7,254 nt of DNA from Lachnospiraceae bacterium (GCA_009774235.1 VSNJ01000188.1:1-7254), one strand, 5' to 3'. Numbered from the stretch's first letter, positions 1 to 6,822 are shown. Made by a program: numbers and translations. Notes: generated from the letters alone by a model not told the origin.

Positions 1-130
1 GACAACTTCTTGACCCGGTTCTTGCTAAAGTATAGCATGTTTTTTATAATATTTTCAAAAGACTAATTGAAGTTTATAAGATTTGTATTTATTTGTTTTA
101 TTATTGTTCACAGTTATAAATAGCTAGAAA

Positions 131-346
131 TTATATCTGGCTATTAATATTATCATCTTGTTCATCCTGCTTTTCTATAAACCCCCTGAAACTTTTCTCA
201 ACCTGTTTCCTTGGAAGCATAACCTGGTGGCCACATCCGCCGCACTTAAGACGTATATCCATACCTGTCCGCATTATTTCCCATGCATTATTTCCACATG
301 GATGCTGTTTCTTCATTTTTATTACATCTCCAATTTTTAAATCCAT
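131..346 (-). CDS. DUF951 family small protein
   Basis: This 71-residue protein matches the DUF951 pattern found in many Firmicutes. It begins MDLKIGDVIKMKKQHPCG, followed by a core around residues 32-46 (RLKCGGCGHQVMLPR). Cysteines C17, C35 and C38 plus H15 and H40 could form a small metal site, which is inference from the C-x2-C spacing. The biochemical role of the family is not established. The frame stays open to 466, but the ATG at 346 is chosen because family members begin with M-x-L-K-I/V-G-D and an AAAGGA site sits just upstream of it. The acidic, polar tail (EKQDEQDDNINSQI) lies beyond the conserved core. The gene stands alone in the window, divergent from trhA. The family assignment is confident; function is unknown. 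Confidence 0.88.
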   Translation of the reverse strand: MDLKIGDVIKMKKQHPCGNNAWEIMRTGMDIRLKCGGCGHQVMLPRKQVEKSFRGFIEKQDEQDDNINSQI

Positions 347-352
347 TCCTCT

Positions 353-376
353 ATCCTTTCTATAAATGTTATACCA
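353..376 (-). promoter_or_regulatory. Start-deciding RBS and possible extended -10 for the DUF951 gene
   Basis: Read on the minus strand, AAAGGA lies about 7 nt before the ATG at 346 and supports that start over the longer open frame. Just upstream, TGGTATAAC (368-376) fits an extended -10 element (TGn-TATAAT type). No convincing -35 hexamer is seen 17 nt further up. The ribosome site is fairly secure; the promoter is tentative. Confidence 0.4.
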
Positions 377-460
377 GAAGTTTATAAAGCTTGTTGCCTT
401 CAGTTTACTGTATTTATGCATTTTGCCCACAAAATATGTTATTATATCCCTCTTTTTTAC

Positions 461-489
461 TTGCATTATACCTGGTATTAGTGTATTAT
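461..489 (+). promoter_or_regulatory. Candidate sigma-A promoter for trhA
   Basis: TTGCAT (461-466), a 17-nt spacer and TATTAT (484-489) form a weak sigma-A-type promoter on the plus strand. Its -10 overlaps the 482-502 palindrome. Use of this promoter would give trhA a leader of roughly 170 nt. Another TATAAT at 540-545 lacks a good -35. A weak AT-rich hairpin (GTATCATAT at 574-582 against 590-599, with one bulge) is the only leader structure I see, and it does not match a known riboswitch. Confidence 0.28.
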
Positions 490-502
490 AATATATAATA
501 CA
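482..502. promoter_or_regulatory. AT-rich palindrome in the divergent intergenic region
   Basis: A perfect 9-bp inverted repeat, TGTATTATA at 482-490 and TATAATACA at 494-502, is separated by 3 nt. It contains TATAAT on the plus strand (487-492 and 494-499) and on the minus strand (485-490), so it could be paired -10 elements, an operator, or both. It lies between the divergent DUF951 gene and trhA. Because the region is very AT-rich, chance palindromes are more likely here than elsewhere, and no specific regulator is assigned. Confidence 0.4.
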
Positions 503-651
503 TAGTTTTCAAAACTACATGTCATTTTATTCCCCCCTATATAATATACATATAGCTAATAATTTCTTATTAAGTATCATATCATATACATATGGATACC
601 TAAGGAATAATTCTTTAATAAATGGAAAATTTTTAAACCAGTTCACTTTAC

Positions 652-658
652 AAGGAGG
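652..658 (+). promoter_or_regulatory. trhA: Strong RBS that sets the trhA start
   Basis: AAGGAGG lies 7 nt before the ATG at 666. It is close to a perfect anti-16S match and decides against the longer open frame that runs up to 519. Confidence 0.85.
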
Positions 659-665
659 TAATCAT

Positions 666-1466
666 ATGACAGCAATTTCAAAACCAGTAAATAAACAAAA
701 AAAACATATGCCAGACCATGCTGGCGTAGCAGCACCATCTATATACACCAATGCTGATGGTACTATTTCAGTTTCAACACATGGGTCTGTTATAACAGAA
801 GAAGAACCACCAGTGCATAAAAGCTTTCTGAAAGAACCAGGCAGTGCAATAACACACCTTATAGGAATTCTTCTCTCTGTTGCCGGGGCTGTGCCAATCC
901 TGTACAAAGCTTCTGGAAACGGGACACATCTTCCTGTTATTGCAACAGCAGTATTTATTTCAAGCATGGCACTTTTGTATCTCGCAAGTACATTGTACCA
1001 TAGCATATACGCTTCGGAAACCATAACATGCATTTTACAGAAATTTGACCATATAATGATTTATTTTCTTATAGCAGGAACTTATACACCTATATGCCTT
1101 CTTGCGTTACCTAAGCCATCTGGCATCCCTCTCCTTATTCTTATATGGAGCCTTACTGTATGTGGGTTTATACTTACTGTATTCTGGATTAATTCACCAA
1201 AATGGCTTAATTCCACAATATATATTTTAATGGGATGGCTTTGTATATTTGCATTTAAACCACTTTTTACAGCAATATCTTCTACAGCCTTTGCATGGCT
1301 TTTTGCAGGTGGTGTTATATATACTATAGGTGGTATTATATATGCATTGAAACTTCCTGTCTTCAATAACCTTCATAAAAATTTTGGCTCACATGAAATC
1401 TTCCACCTGTTTGTACTTGGAGGAAGCATTTGCCATTATTATATGATTTATACTTATCTTTTATAA
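666..1466 (+). CDS. trhA: Hemolysin III / TrhA-type PAQR membrane protein
   Basis: This 266-residue integral membrane protein belongs to the hemolysin III (YqfA/TrhA) branch of the PAQR superfamily. About seven hydrophobic spans run from residue 62 to the C-terminus. Family marks visible are ITH at 62-64, S108-x3-H112 (STLYH), D128-H129 in KFDH, and the HEIFH motif at H243 and H247, with another His at 257. In the family S-x3-H, D and H-x3-H line a metal site, zinc in the eukaryotic receptors. Bacterial members have been linked to membrane-fluidity or energetics control; the name hemolysin is historical. The start at 666 is fixed by a strong AAGGAGG. Unusually, about 60 hydrophilic residues precede the first span, whereas typical homologues are near 210 residues and begin close to it. 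The gene is monocistronic and convergent with the long minus-strand operon. Confidence 0.92.
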   Translation: MTAISKPVNKQKKHMPDHAGVAAPSIYTNADGTISVSTHGSVITEEEPPVHKSFLKEPGSAITHLIGILLSVAGAVPILYKASGNGTHLPVIATAVFISSMALLYLASTLYHSIYASETITCILQKFDHIMIYFLIAGTYTPICLLALPKPSGIPLLILIWSLTVCGFILTVFWINSPKWLNSTIYILMGWLCIFAFKPLFTAISSTAFAWLFAGGVIYTIGGIIYALKLPVFNNLHKNFGSHEIFHLFVLGGSICHYYMIYTYLL

Positions 1467-1522
1467 AAAGCAGACGTCCTTGCTTACGCTTTAAGATTAC
1501 ATCAGTTTCCTGGTAATATCAA

Positions 1523-1625
1523 AAGAGGGCTGCCGCATTAAGAAAGTCTTATACAAGATACAGAAAATTTATTTTACCAGAATAATATATCTTGTATATT
1601 TCATTCTTAATGCGGCAGCCCTTTT
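1523..1625. terminator. Long bipartite hairpin, probable bidirectional terminator
   Basis: The left arm GGGCTGCCGCATTAAGAA (1527-1544) pairs perfectly over 18 bp with 1604-1621. The outer bases extend the pairing to about 1523-1625, giving an A-rich flank on one side and a T-rich flank on the other. Inside it a second inverted repeat, TATACAAGATA (1550-1560) with 1588-1598, forms an 11-bp stem around a roughly 27-nt loop. The right arm ends 8 nt from the stop codon of the binding-protein gene, and trhA ends 60 nt from the left arm. CCCTTTTAATATT follows on the plus strand and GCCCTCTTTTGATATT on the minus strand, so the structure can serve both convergent genes. Simple terminators are shorter, so a repeat-family element is an alternative. 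Confidence 0.82.
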
Positions 1626-1629
1626 AATA

Positions 1630-3687
1630 TTATTTCATCTCAATATCTTCTATCTCATCAAACCAGTTATAATATACAGTTACATCCTTTGGCATTGTAT
1701 CAATATCAATACGGGCTGAACTATATAAATCTATTGACTGTAATTCATTTAATGGGACTTCTGCTGCCAGATTCCATATATTTTTGTAACAATCCATGTA
1801 ACGTTTCTGGCGTCCTGACTCTCTTACAGTACTATCTGCATGCTTTAACAGCTTGCTTATGCCAGACCTGGAAAGCCCAAACCAGTTATTATTTATATAT
1901 TGGTTATACAGGCTGCCGCCAGCATTACCCCTGGACTCACCAGACCATAAATCCGCTGGCACCCTTTTTTTATTTCCTGGCTTTTTTCCTGATGGATTTT
2001 CTTTCTGTATATCAGTAATTTTAAGTTCCATGCCAATATCTTTAAATAATGCTGCTGTTTTAGACGCCATCTGGTATAAAGGGCTGCTGCTTCCGCCATC
2101 AAGTATTAAAGTATATGACTTCTCTGCTCCATCTGGCGCTTCTGTCACTGACATACCATTTATTGTATAACCTGCTGCCTCAAGATATGAAAGCACAGCT
2201 TCCTTTACATTTTCATACTTCTCTATATCATCTGCATCTTCTTTATATATTACATTTCCATTTATATCTTTATTATAAAATGGCATTTCCTCTTCTTTTC
2301 CATTAGTATATGGAAGCCATAAGGGATATTGTATTAATCTTGCATATTCTGTATAACTATTATATAATTCATCTTTAAATGCGCTAAATGCAGTTGCAAA
2401 TGCCTTTCTTAAATTTCTAGACTCCTTACTGTAAATATTCCTGCCTGCCTTTACATTCCCTGCATTTATACCTATATACTGGTATACTCCTTCTGGTACA
2501 AAACTTGTGGCAATTTTATTACCTGATATTTCACCATTTGAGTTGGCATATGCCAGCCAGAAAAGGTTTTCTTCTGATAATTCTGTATTAATAATGTCAA
2601 CCGTGCCTTCTGTCATTTCAAGTGCTTCTGGATTATGGTTAATAGTGCCTTCTGGTACACTGGATGGTTTTACTGTGCTTTCTGGCTGTGTATCATTATT
2701 ATAATTTATCCCTTGTGCCTGTTCTTCTTCTATAGCTTTATTAATTTTTTCCTGTGCAGCATTTAAAATATCTTCCATTTCTTTAAGCTGTAAATAGGCA
2801 ATTTTAGGGCAGCCCTTATAATAAAGCTCATTGGAAGCATAATATACAATTCCGTTCTCATACTTTACAAACCTATATGCCCCTGCACCTATTGGTGGCT
2901 TCTTATTGCCACACACTGATAATGCATCACCCTTTTTAAAGCCAAATTTATTCCTGTTATAATGATATTTTTGTTTATTTCCATAATAATGCAGAGGGCA
3001 TATTGGTATCCTTAATGACTGTACCATAGATATATCAAATCCATTTGTTGTAACAGACATTGTATAATTATCAATGCGCTTTATACCAGCAATACTTTTT
3101 ACTTTCTTATTTTTCTGGTATTCTGACAATCCCCTGATATCCTGTCTGCCAAGACTGTAAGTGCCTTTATAGCTTTTATCACATAAAACATAAATAGTAA
3201 ACAGCACATCATCTATTGTAACAGGTTCACCATCACTAAACTTAAGGTCATCACGCAAAGTTATTTTGTATACTGTTTCATCTTTTTTCTTATTATAGGT
3301 AATTTTTACATCAGCAGGTCCATAATAGGTATAATCCCTGTTATTATATGCTCTTATCTCACCATCAATCCCATTACATACAACATTTCCATTGCGGTCA
3401 TTTTCCAGCAGGTAAATCTGTGTTAAACCTGATGCTTGCTGGTCATCTTCACTTTTTGCAATAAAAGGGTTAAATTTCCCATCTAATTTATTACAGCCTA
3501 TAACAAGAGGTACATCAGCCTGTCCTTCCCCTTTACCTTTTGCATCTGTATTTCCATTATCAACAACAGCTGTTGCCTGTGGCTTTGGCTTTGGAGTTTT
3601 TTCCTGTTTGTGGCTGCATCCTGCTGCACTGGCTGTTATAGAAATTACTGCTGCCATAGCCAATGCTCTTTTCCAGGCCACCTTCAT
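1630..3687 (-). CDS. Family-5 ABC transporter substrate-binding lipoprotein (peptide-binding type)
   Basis: This 685-residue protein resembles DppA/OppA-type (SBP_bac_5) extracellular solute receptors. A basic N-terminus and hydrophobic stretch end in SAAGC with C24 as the likely lipidated cysteine; the -3 Ala is a looser lipobox than the usual Leu. A Lys/Pro/Gly-rich tether follows to about residue 58. Core signatures are YKITLRDDLKFSDGEPVT (140-157), IDNYTM (205-210), PPIGAGAYRF (264-273), EGTVDI (360-365) and a C-terminal lobe (525-670) including SYTLILDGGSSS. It is longer than the common 500-600 residues, mainly because about 50 extra residues (302-354) split the core: a charged helix, then a Ser/Thr/Pro/Asn-rich linker. 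GGAGGG at 3694-3699 supports the ATG at 3687. It is the last gene of the operon, and no permease or ATPase lies beside it. Ligand unknown; peptides are the family default. Confidence 0.9.
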   Translation of the reverse strand: MKVAWKRALAMAAVISITASAAGCSHKQEKTPKPKPQATAVVDNGNTDAKGKGEGQADVPLVIGCNKLDGKFNPFIAKSEDDQQASGLTQIYLLENDRNGNVVCNGIDGEIRAYNNRDYTYYGPADVKITYNKKKDETVYKITLRDDLKFSDGEPVTIDDVLFTIYVLCDKSYKGTYSLGRQDIRGLSEYQKNKKVKSIAGIKRIDNYTMSVTTNGFDISMVQSLRIPICPLHYYGNKQKYHYNRNKFGFKKGDALSVCGNKKPPIGAGAYRFVKYENGIVYYASNELYYKGCPKIAYLQLKEMEDILNAAQEKINKAIEEEQAQGINYNNDTQPESTVKPSSVPEGTINHNPEALEMTEGTVDIINTELSEENLFWLAYANSNGEISGNKIATSFVPEGVYQYIGINAGNVKAGRNIYSKESRNLRKAFATAFSAFKDELYNSYTEYARLIQYPLWLPYTNGKEEEMPFYNKDINGNVIYKEDADDIEKYENVKEAVLSYLEAAGYTINGMSVTEAPDGAEKSYTLILDGGSSSPLYQMASKTAALFKDIGMELKITDIQKENPSGKKPGNKKRVPADLWSGESRGNAGGSLYNQYINNNWFGLSRSGISKLLKHADSTVRESGRQKRYMDCYKNIWNLAAEVPLNELQSIDLYSSARIDIDTMPKDVTVYYNWFDEIEDIEMK

Positions 3688-3712
3688 ATTCAGCCCTCCA
3701 TTCTTATGCTAT

Positions 3713-4336
3713 TTATATATTTAGAAATTCAAATGGGTTGCTAGGGTCACTTTTTAAAAACTGCATAAGCAGGTAATATGTCCTCATAGTAACAAGTTTT
3801 TCAGAAAGTATCTCTTTCACTTCTTCCTTGCCTGCAATAATAACTTCTATATCTTCTGTTGCTTCATTGCCTTCAAGTGAAGGTGTCCCTGACGCATAAC
3901 CATATACTGTTATATCACATTCATCAGACATACCCTGGCTCTGTATAAATGGCCTTTTCAGGCAATCAGGATAATCTGTATATGGCTCAAAATCCAGTCC
4001 TGTTTCTTCTTTAATTTCCCTTACTGCTGTTTCCCATGCTGTCTCCCCCTTGTCAACCAGCCCAGCAGGCAGTTCAAATACATAATCATTTACTGGATAC
4101 CTGTACTGCCTTACAAGCACTATTTTAGAAGGGTCTTCTTTAAGAAGTGCATAAAATACAGCACCTTCTGCCCACAACTTGCCTGTCTGGCACATAAGCT
4201 GCCCATCTTCCCTCCTTGTAGCAAAGTAATACGAAAATGTATTGCCATTGGCATCTACTGCTTCTGCCTCATACATATTTAAAAACTTATTATTAGTCTG
4301 TTTCTTCCATCCCCTGACATGTTCACGTTCTTTCAT
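3713..4336 (-). CDS. Nudix hydrolase, ADP-ribose pyrophosphatase-like
   Basis: This 207-residue cytosolic protein has a complete Nudix box at residues 92-114 (G92-x5-E98-x7-R106-E107-I-x-E110-E111-x-G113-L114), which supplies the divalent-metal ligands for hydrolysis of nucleoside-diphosphate-X bonds. The preceding VLVRQYRYPVNDYVFELPAG (73-92) and the later SQGMSDE (133-139) resemble the ADP-ribose pyrophosphatase subgroup (NudF type), which converts ADP-ribose to AMP and ribose 5-phosphate. Substrate cannot be fixed from sequence alone. The frame continues to a TTG at 4366 that overlaps the stop of the preceding gene, but GGAGGA at 4344-4349, 7 nt before the ATG at 4336, makes that ATG the better start. 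It sits 26 nt after the YbaK-family gene and 25 nt before the binding-protein gene, so cotranscription is likely. Confidence 0.88.
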   Translation of the reverse strand: MKEREHVRGWKKQTNNKFLNMYEAEAVDANGNTFSYYFATRREDGQLMCQTGKLWAEGAVFYALLKEDPSKIVLVRQYRYPVNDYVFELPAGLVDKGETAWETAVREIKEETGLDFEPYTDYPDCLKRPFIQSQGMSDECDITVYGYASGTPSLEGNEATEDIEVIIAGKEEVKEILSEKLVTMRTYYLLMQFLKSDPSNPFEFLNI

Positions 4337-4343
4337 TAAATAA

Positions 4344-4349
4344 TCCTCC
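4344..4349 (-). promoter_or_regulatory. RBS that sets the Nudix gene start
   Basis: GGAGGA on the minus strand, 7 nt before the ATG at 4336, favours MKEREHVRGW as the N-terminus. It argues against the TTG at 4366 or the ATG at 4351, the latter overlapping this site. Confidence 0.7.
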
Positions 4350-4362
4350 ATTCCTGTTAATA

Positions 4363-4842
4363 TCAATGTATGATTATATCTGCATATTTCCCGTTTGTAA
4401 CCTTCACAAGGTCATCTGGGTTAATTATAATCTGTGTCCCAAGCCTGCCTCCGCTTATAATTATCTTATCATAGTCTTTTGCACTAATGTGGATAAATGA
4501 AGGATATTGTTTCTTCATGCCTATAGGTGTGCATCCTCCCCTTATATAACCTGTAACCTGGTTAATATCTTTAACATGAAGCAGTACAATATTCTTCTCA
4601 CCTGCTGTCTTTGCCGCCTGCTTTAAGTCCAGCTCCTCTACAACTGGAATTACAAATACATAATACTGCTTACTTTTTCCAACAGCTACAAGCGTTTTAA
4701 ATGAAATATTATAATCCTGCCCAAGCATGTCTGCTATAGATTTCCCATCTGTAAAATTATCACATTCATATGTATTTAATTCATATTCAATCTTATTTTT
4801 ATCTAATATCCTCATAGCGTTAGTCTTTAATTCTTTTGCCAC
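4363..4842 (-). CDS. ybaK: YbaK/EbsC-family Cys-tRNA(Pro) deacylase
   Basis: This 159-residue protein carries the whole YbaK editing domain. YbaK enzymes act in trans in the cytoplasm to remove cysteine mistakenly attached to tRNA-Pro. Visible signatures are KTNAMRILDKNKIEY near the N-terminus (6-20), FKTL with K49 in the place of the essential lysine of the family, GYIRGGCTPIGMKK (98-111), and ISGGRLGTQIIINPDDLVKVT (129-149, abbreviated here to its ends: ISGG and DDLVKVT). Length and motif order are typical. The start is a GTG at 4842; a GGAAGGGCGG purine-rich stretch lies about 8-18 nt upstream, and homologues usually begin a few residues before KTNAMR, which fits. It follows the U32-like gene by 44 nt and precedes the Nudix gene by 26 nt. 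A related editing specificity within the YbaK/ProX superfamily cannot be ruled out. Confidence 0.92.
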   Translation of the reverse strand: MAKELKTNAMRILDKNKIEYELNTYECDNFTDGKSIADMLGQDYNISFKTLVAVGKSKQYYVFVIPVVEELDLKQAAKTAGEKNIVLLHVKDINQVTGYIRGGCTPIGMKKQYPSFIHISAKDYDKIIISGGRLGTQIIINPDDLVKVTNGKYADIIIH

Positions 4843-4886
4843 AACAATTTCCGCCCTTCCAGCTTTTACTTTTATTACATGCCCTG

Positions 4887-5759
4887 TTACTCCAGACGGT
4901 CTAAGGCTTTTATAACAGAAAGCCTTACCCTGTCCCTGTGCACAGGTTTTACAAGATAGTACATATAACTTTCCATTACTGTGTACACATTGAATGCACG
5001 TCCGTCAAGCTTAAATTTATTATATCCCATTTCATAATATTTTCCATATATATCTTCAACTGTAATAAAAGTTTCATTAATTAAAAACTCATAAAAATCC
5101 CTGTTTATTGCACGGCATGAAGGAAATACAGCACTATCAAACTCCAGCTGTGCCCTTGAAACTTCCTTGTAATGGCTGGTACTGTTTGGACATAAATCCA
5201 TACAAAATGAGTCCACAAGTATTTCATATTTATCTTTATCTTTAAGCTGTTCTAGTTTATCTGTATTATTAAATGATTTATCAAGCACTATAATATAATA
5301 GTCTTTTAATGCCTGCTTTTCAATTTCTTCAATCTCCTTAATTTCCCTTGTTGTAGAAAGTATTATTTTATATCCAGGGTAATTACTGCGTATATATTCT
5401 TCAAGAAGTGGTGAATTAACCAGGACTTCATTCATTCCATTATCTGCAAGTTTAAGACACATATTGCAGAATGTATCATACAAATGTTTTTCTTCTAACA
5501 GTGAGTTAGTAAATGTAAACCTGCATGGTATGCCATTATCATTATAATCCTTTAACACACCTAAAACCTGTTCTTTACGTGTATATCCAGGACATACCCT
5601 GCCGCCATTCCACAATGAACCTGGGAAACATCCATATACAGCGCCTATTTCTATATTATCATAAAAACACTCAGGATATTCTTTCATCATATTTATAATT
5701 AACTGGTTTAAAGCAAATTTATTATAAAAATCTGGAAGATAAAACTTTATTTTATCCAT
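4887..5759 (-). CDS. Conserved protein of unknown function, U32-peptidase-like features
   Basis: This 290-residue protein has no signal peptide or membrane span. I do not recognise a characterised family. It reads like an alpha/beta barrel: repeated short hydrophobic strands such as CRFTFTNSLL (79-88), EVLVNSPLL (111-119), KIILSTT (131-137), YYIIVLD (154-160) and YEILVDSF (178-185). The pair EILVDSFCMDLCP (179-191) with a following HY, and GYNKFKLDGR (245-254), recall peptidase U32/UbiU-type proteins, where Cys residues can hold an iron-sulphur cluster and a K-x-x-GR segment is common. Candidate ligands here are C186, C190 and C215, with C44, C79, C98 and C101 also present. The frame opens with a TTG at 5774, but GGAGAG 7 nt before the ATG at 5759 makes MDKIKFYLPDF the likely N-terminus. 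It is 30 nt after the asparaginase-family gene. The U32 link is inference. Confidence 0.8.
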   Translation of the reverse strand: MDKIKFYLPDFYNKFALNQLIINMMKEYPECFYDNIEIGAVYGCFPGSLWNGGRVCPGYTRKEQVLGVLKDYNDNGIPCRFTFTNSLLEEKHLYDTFCNMCLKLADNGMNEVLVNSPLLEEYIRSNYPGYKIILSTTREIKEIEEIEKQALKDYYIIVLDKSFNNTDKLEQLKDKDKYEILVDSFCMDLCPNSTSHYKEVSRAQLEFDSAVFPSCRAINRDFYEFLINETFITVEDIYGKYYEMGYNKFKLDGRAFNVYTVMESYMYYLVKPVHRDRVRLSVIKALDRLE

Positions 5760-5766
5760 TGCCCCA

Positions 5767-5772
5767 CTCTCC
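5767..5772 (-). promoter_or_regulatory. RBS that sets the U32-like gene start
   Basis: GGAGAG on the minus strand, 7 nt before the ATG at 5759. The alternative TTG at 5774 overlaps this site and so is unlikely to be used. Confidence 0.65.
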
Positions 5773-5789
5773 AATCTTATTATTGTATA

Positions 5790-6812
5790 TTACACATATA
5801 TATCATCTGCTACTGGAACCTGCATTATTTCTGCTATGCCAGCTGTATCCTCATTATTTATAATACACAGCCACAATTTAATGTACATTGCTTCTGGTGA
5901 CGCTGCTGGCAGTACATAAAACCCAAAATCCTTATAACATCCTACACTTTCATAATCTGCCCCAAGCCCTGCACCTGTTATAAACACAGGTATTCCTCTG
6001 GACTTTGTATATTCTGCAAACTCTTTTAACCCAGGTGTAGTACTGCATATAGTCCCTGAATGGTATGTGTAATGAAGCACCGCTTTTATACCATTCTTTG
6101 GCAGCATATATTCCATTCCAGGATATGGATGTACTTCCATTATTCCTGACTGCCAGCTTCCAGATGGTACATTAAACATTTTTGTCCCATTATATTTAAT
6201 ATTATCATTAAGATAATATTTATTATTATAAATAAACTTTTCTTTATCAAAATATCCATAATATGAATCACATATGCTATATATACTATCACTATATGCC
6301 TGGTGCATAACCAGTCTTGCCGCACGGTGGATTTTAGGATAATCCCCAATATTACGGTATGAAACAAATGCTCCCCTGCCCTTCTTATGGCATATAAATT
6401 CTACAGCATAATAAAAATTATCCACACCATTTGAACGGACATCCTCAAGTACATAATTTGCTGATACCAGCACTATTGGTATCTGTGCCCCTGCCATTAT
6501 ATAACCTGTAAATGCTGCTGTATATTGTAAGGTATCTGTGCCATGTGTTATTATTACCCCATCATAGGCATTTTCATCTACTTTTTCCAGACATTCTGAA
6601 AGTATCCTGAAATTATTGCAGTTAATATTTTCGCTAAGTGCCTGGTATGGGGTTAATATATCAAATATAACACTACTGCTGCCCTTATTTTTAATGGCAA
6701 GTTTTTTATACATATTTATAAGTTTGTATGGTTTTTCTTTATCAGGTGACACATAACTTCCATTTTCTGTACTTCCTATTGTCCCTCCTGTAAAAATAAC
6801 TAATATCCTCAT
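5790..6812 (-). CDS. Asparaginase/glutaminase-family protein, type I-like cytoplasmic
   Basis: This 340-residue protein shows both signatures of the bacterial asparaginase family, which hydrolyses L-asparagine to aspartate and ammonia with a catalytic threonine. The first is IFTGGTIGS (6-14) with nucleophile candidate T11. The second is GVIITHGTDTL (85-95) with T92 and D93. There is no signal peptide, so it is cytoplasmic like type I enzymes. Two family positions look altered: the usual S-x-DG-x-x-NL stretch reads SNGVDNF (127-133), and the region where the family lysine is expected reads RLVMH (166-170), with the nearest Lys at 160. A changed substrate or reduced activity is therefore possible. 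The frame is open to 6932, but GGGGG at 6818-6822 and the conserved start (MRILVIFTGGT) place the ATG at 6812. It is the first gene of the five-gene operon. Confidence 0.87.
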   Translation of the reverse strand: MRILVIFTGGTIGSTENGSYVSPDKEKPYKLINMYKKLAIKNKGSSSVIFDILTPYQALSENINCNNFRILSECLEKVDENAYDGVIITHGTDTLQYTAAFTGYIMAGAQIPIVLVSANYVLEDVRSNGVDNFYYAVEFICHKKGRGAFVSYRNIGDYPKIHRAARLVMHQAYSDSIYSICDSYYGYFDKEKFIYNNKYYLNDNIKYNGTKMFNVPSGSWQSGIMEVHPYPGMEYMLPKNGIKAVLHYTYHSGTICSTTPGLKEFAEYTKSRGIPVFITGAGLGADYESVGCYKDFGFYVLPAASPEAMYIKLWLCIINNEDTAGIAEIMQVPVADDIYV

Positions 6813-6817
6813 AATAT

Positions 6818-6822
6818 CCCCC
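6818..6822 (-). promoter_or_regulatory. RBS of the asparaginase-family gene
   Basis: GGGGG (in CCTGGGGGATATT) is 5 nt before the ATG at 6812. Together with the position of the GGTI motif it rules out the 40-residue upstream extension of the open frame. Confidence 0.6.

Noticed and set aside
22..50. Promoter-like TTGCTA, 17-nt spacer, TATAAT on the plus strand
   Set aside because: No credible plus-strand gene follows before trhA, and the sequence is AT-rich enough for chance matches. An unknown small RNA cannot be excluded.
121..143. Weak hairpin (TAGCTAGA with TCTGGCTA) at the end of the DUF951 gene
   Set aside because: It has a mismatch in the minus-strand transcript, low GC and no real T-run after it, so a terminator call is not supported.
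158..340. Plus-strand ORF of 60 residues
   Set aside because: It is antisense to the conserved DUF951 gene, lacks a ribosome site and its translation shows no family pattern.
519..665. N-terminal extension of the trhA open frame
   Set aside because: No ribosome site precedes 519, whereas a near-perfect one lies 7 nt before the ATG at 666.
662..1033. Minus-strand ORF of 123 residues within trhA
   Set aside because: It is a shadow of a well-conserved PAQR gene; no motif and no ribosome site support it.
1853..2170. Plus-strand ORF of 105 residues (and similar ones at 1689-2704)
   Set aside because: These are antisense to the binding-protein gene, whose family motifs run through the same region; they carry no recognisable domain.
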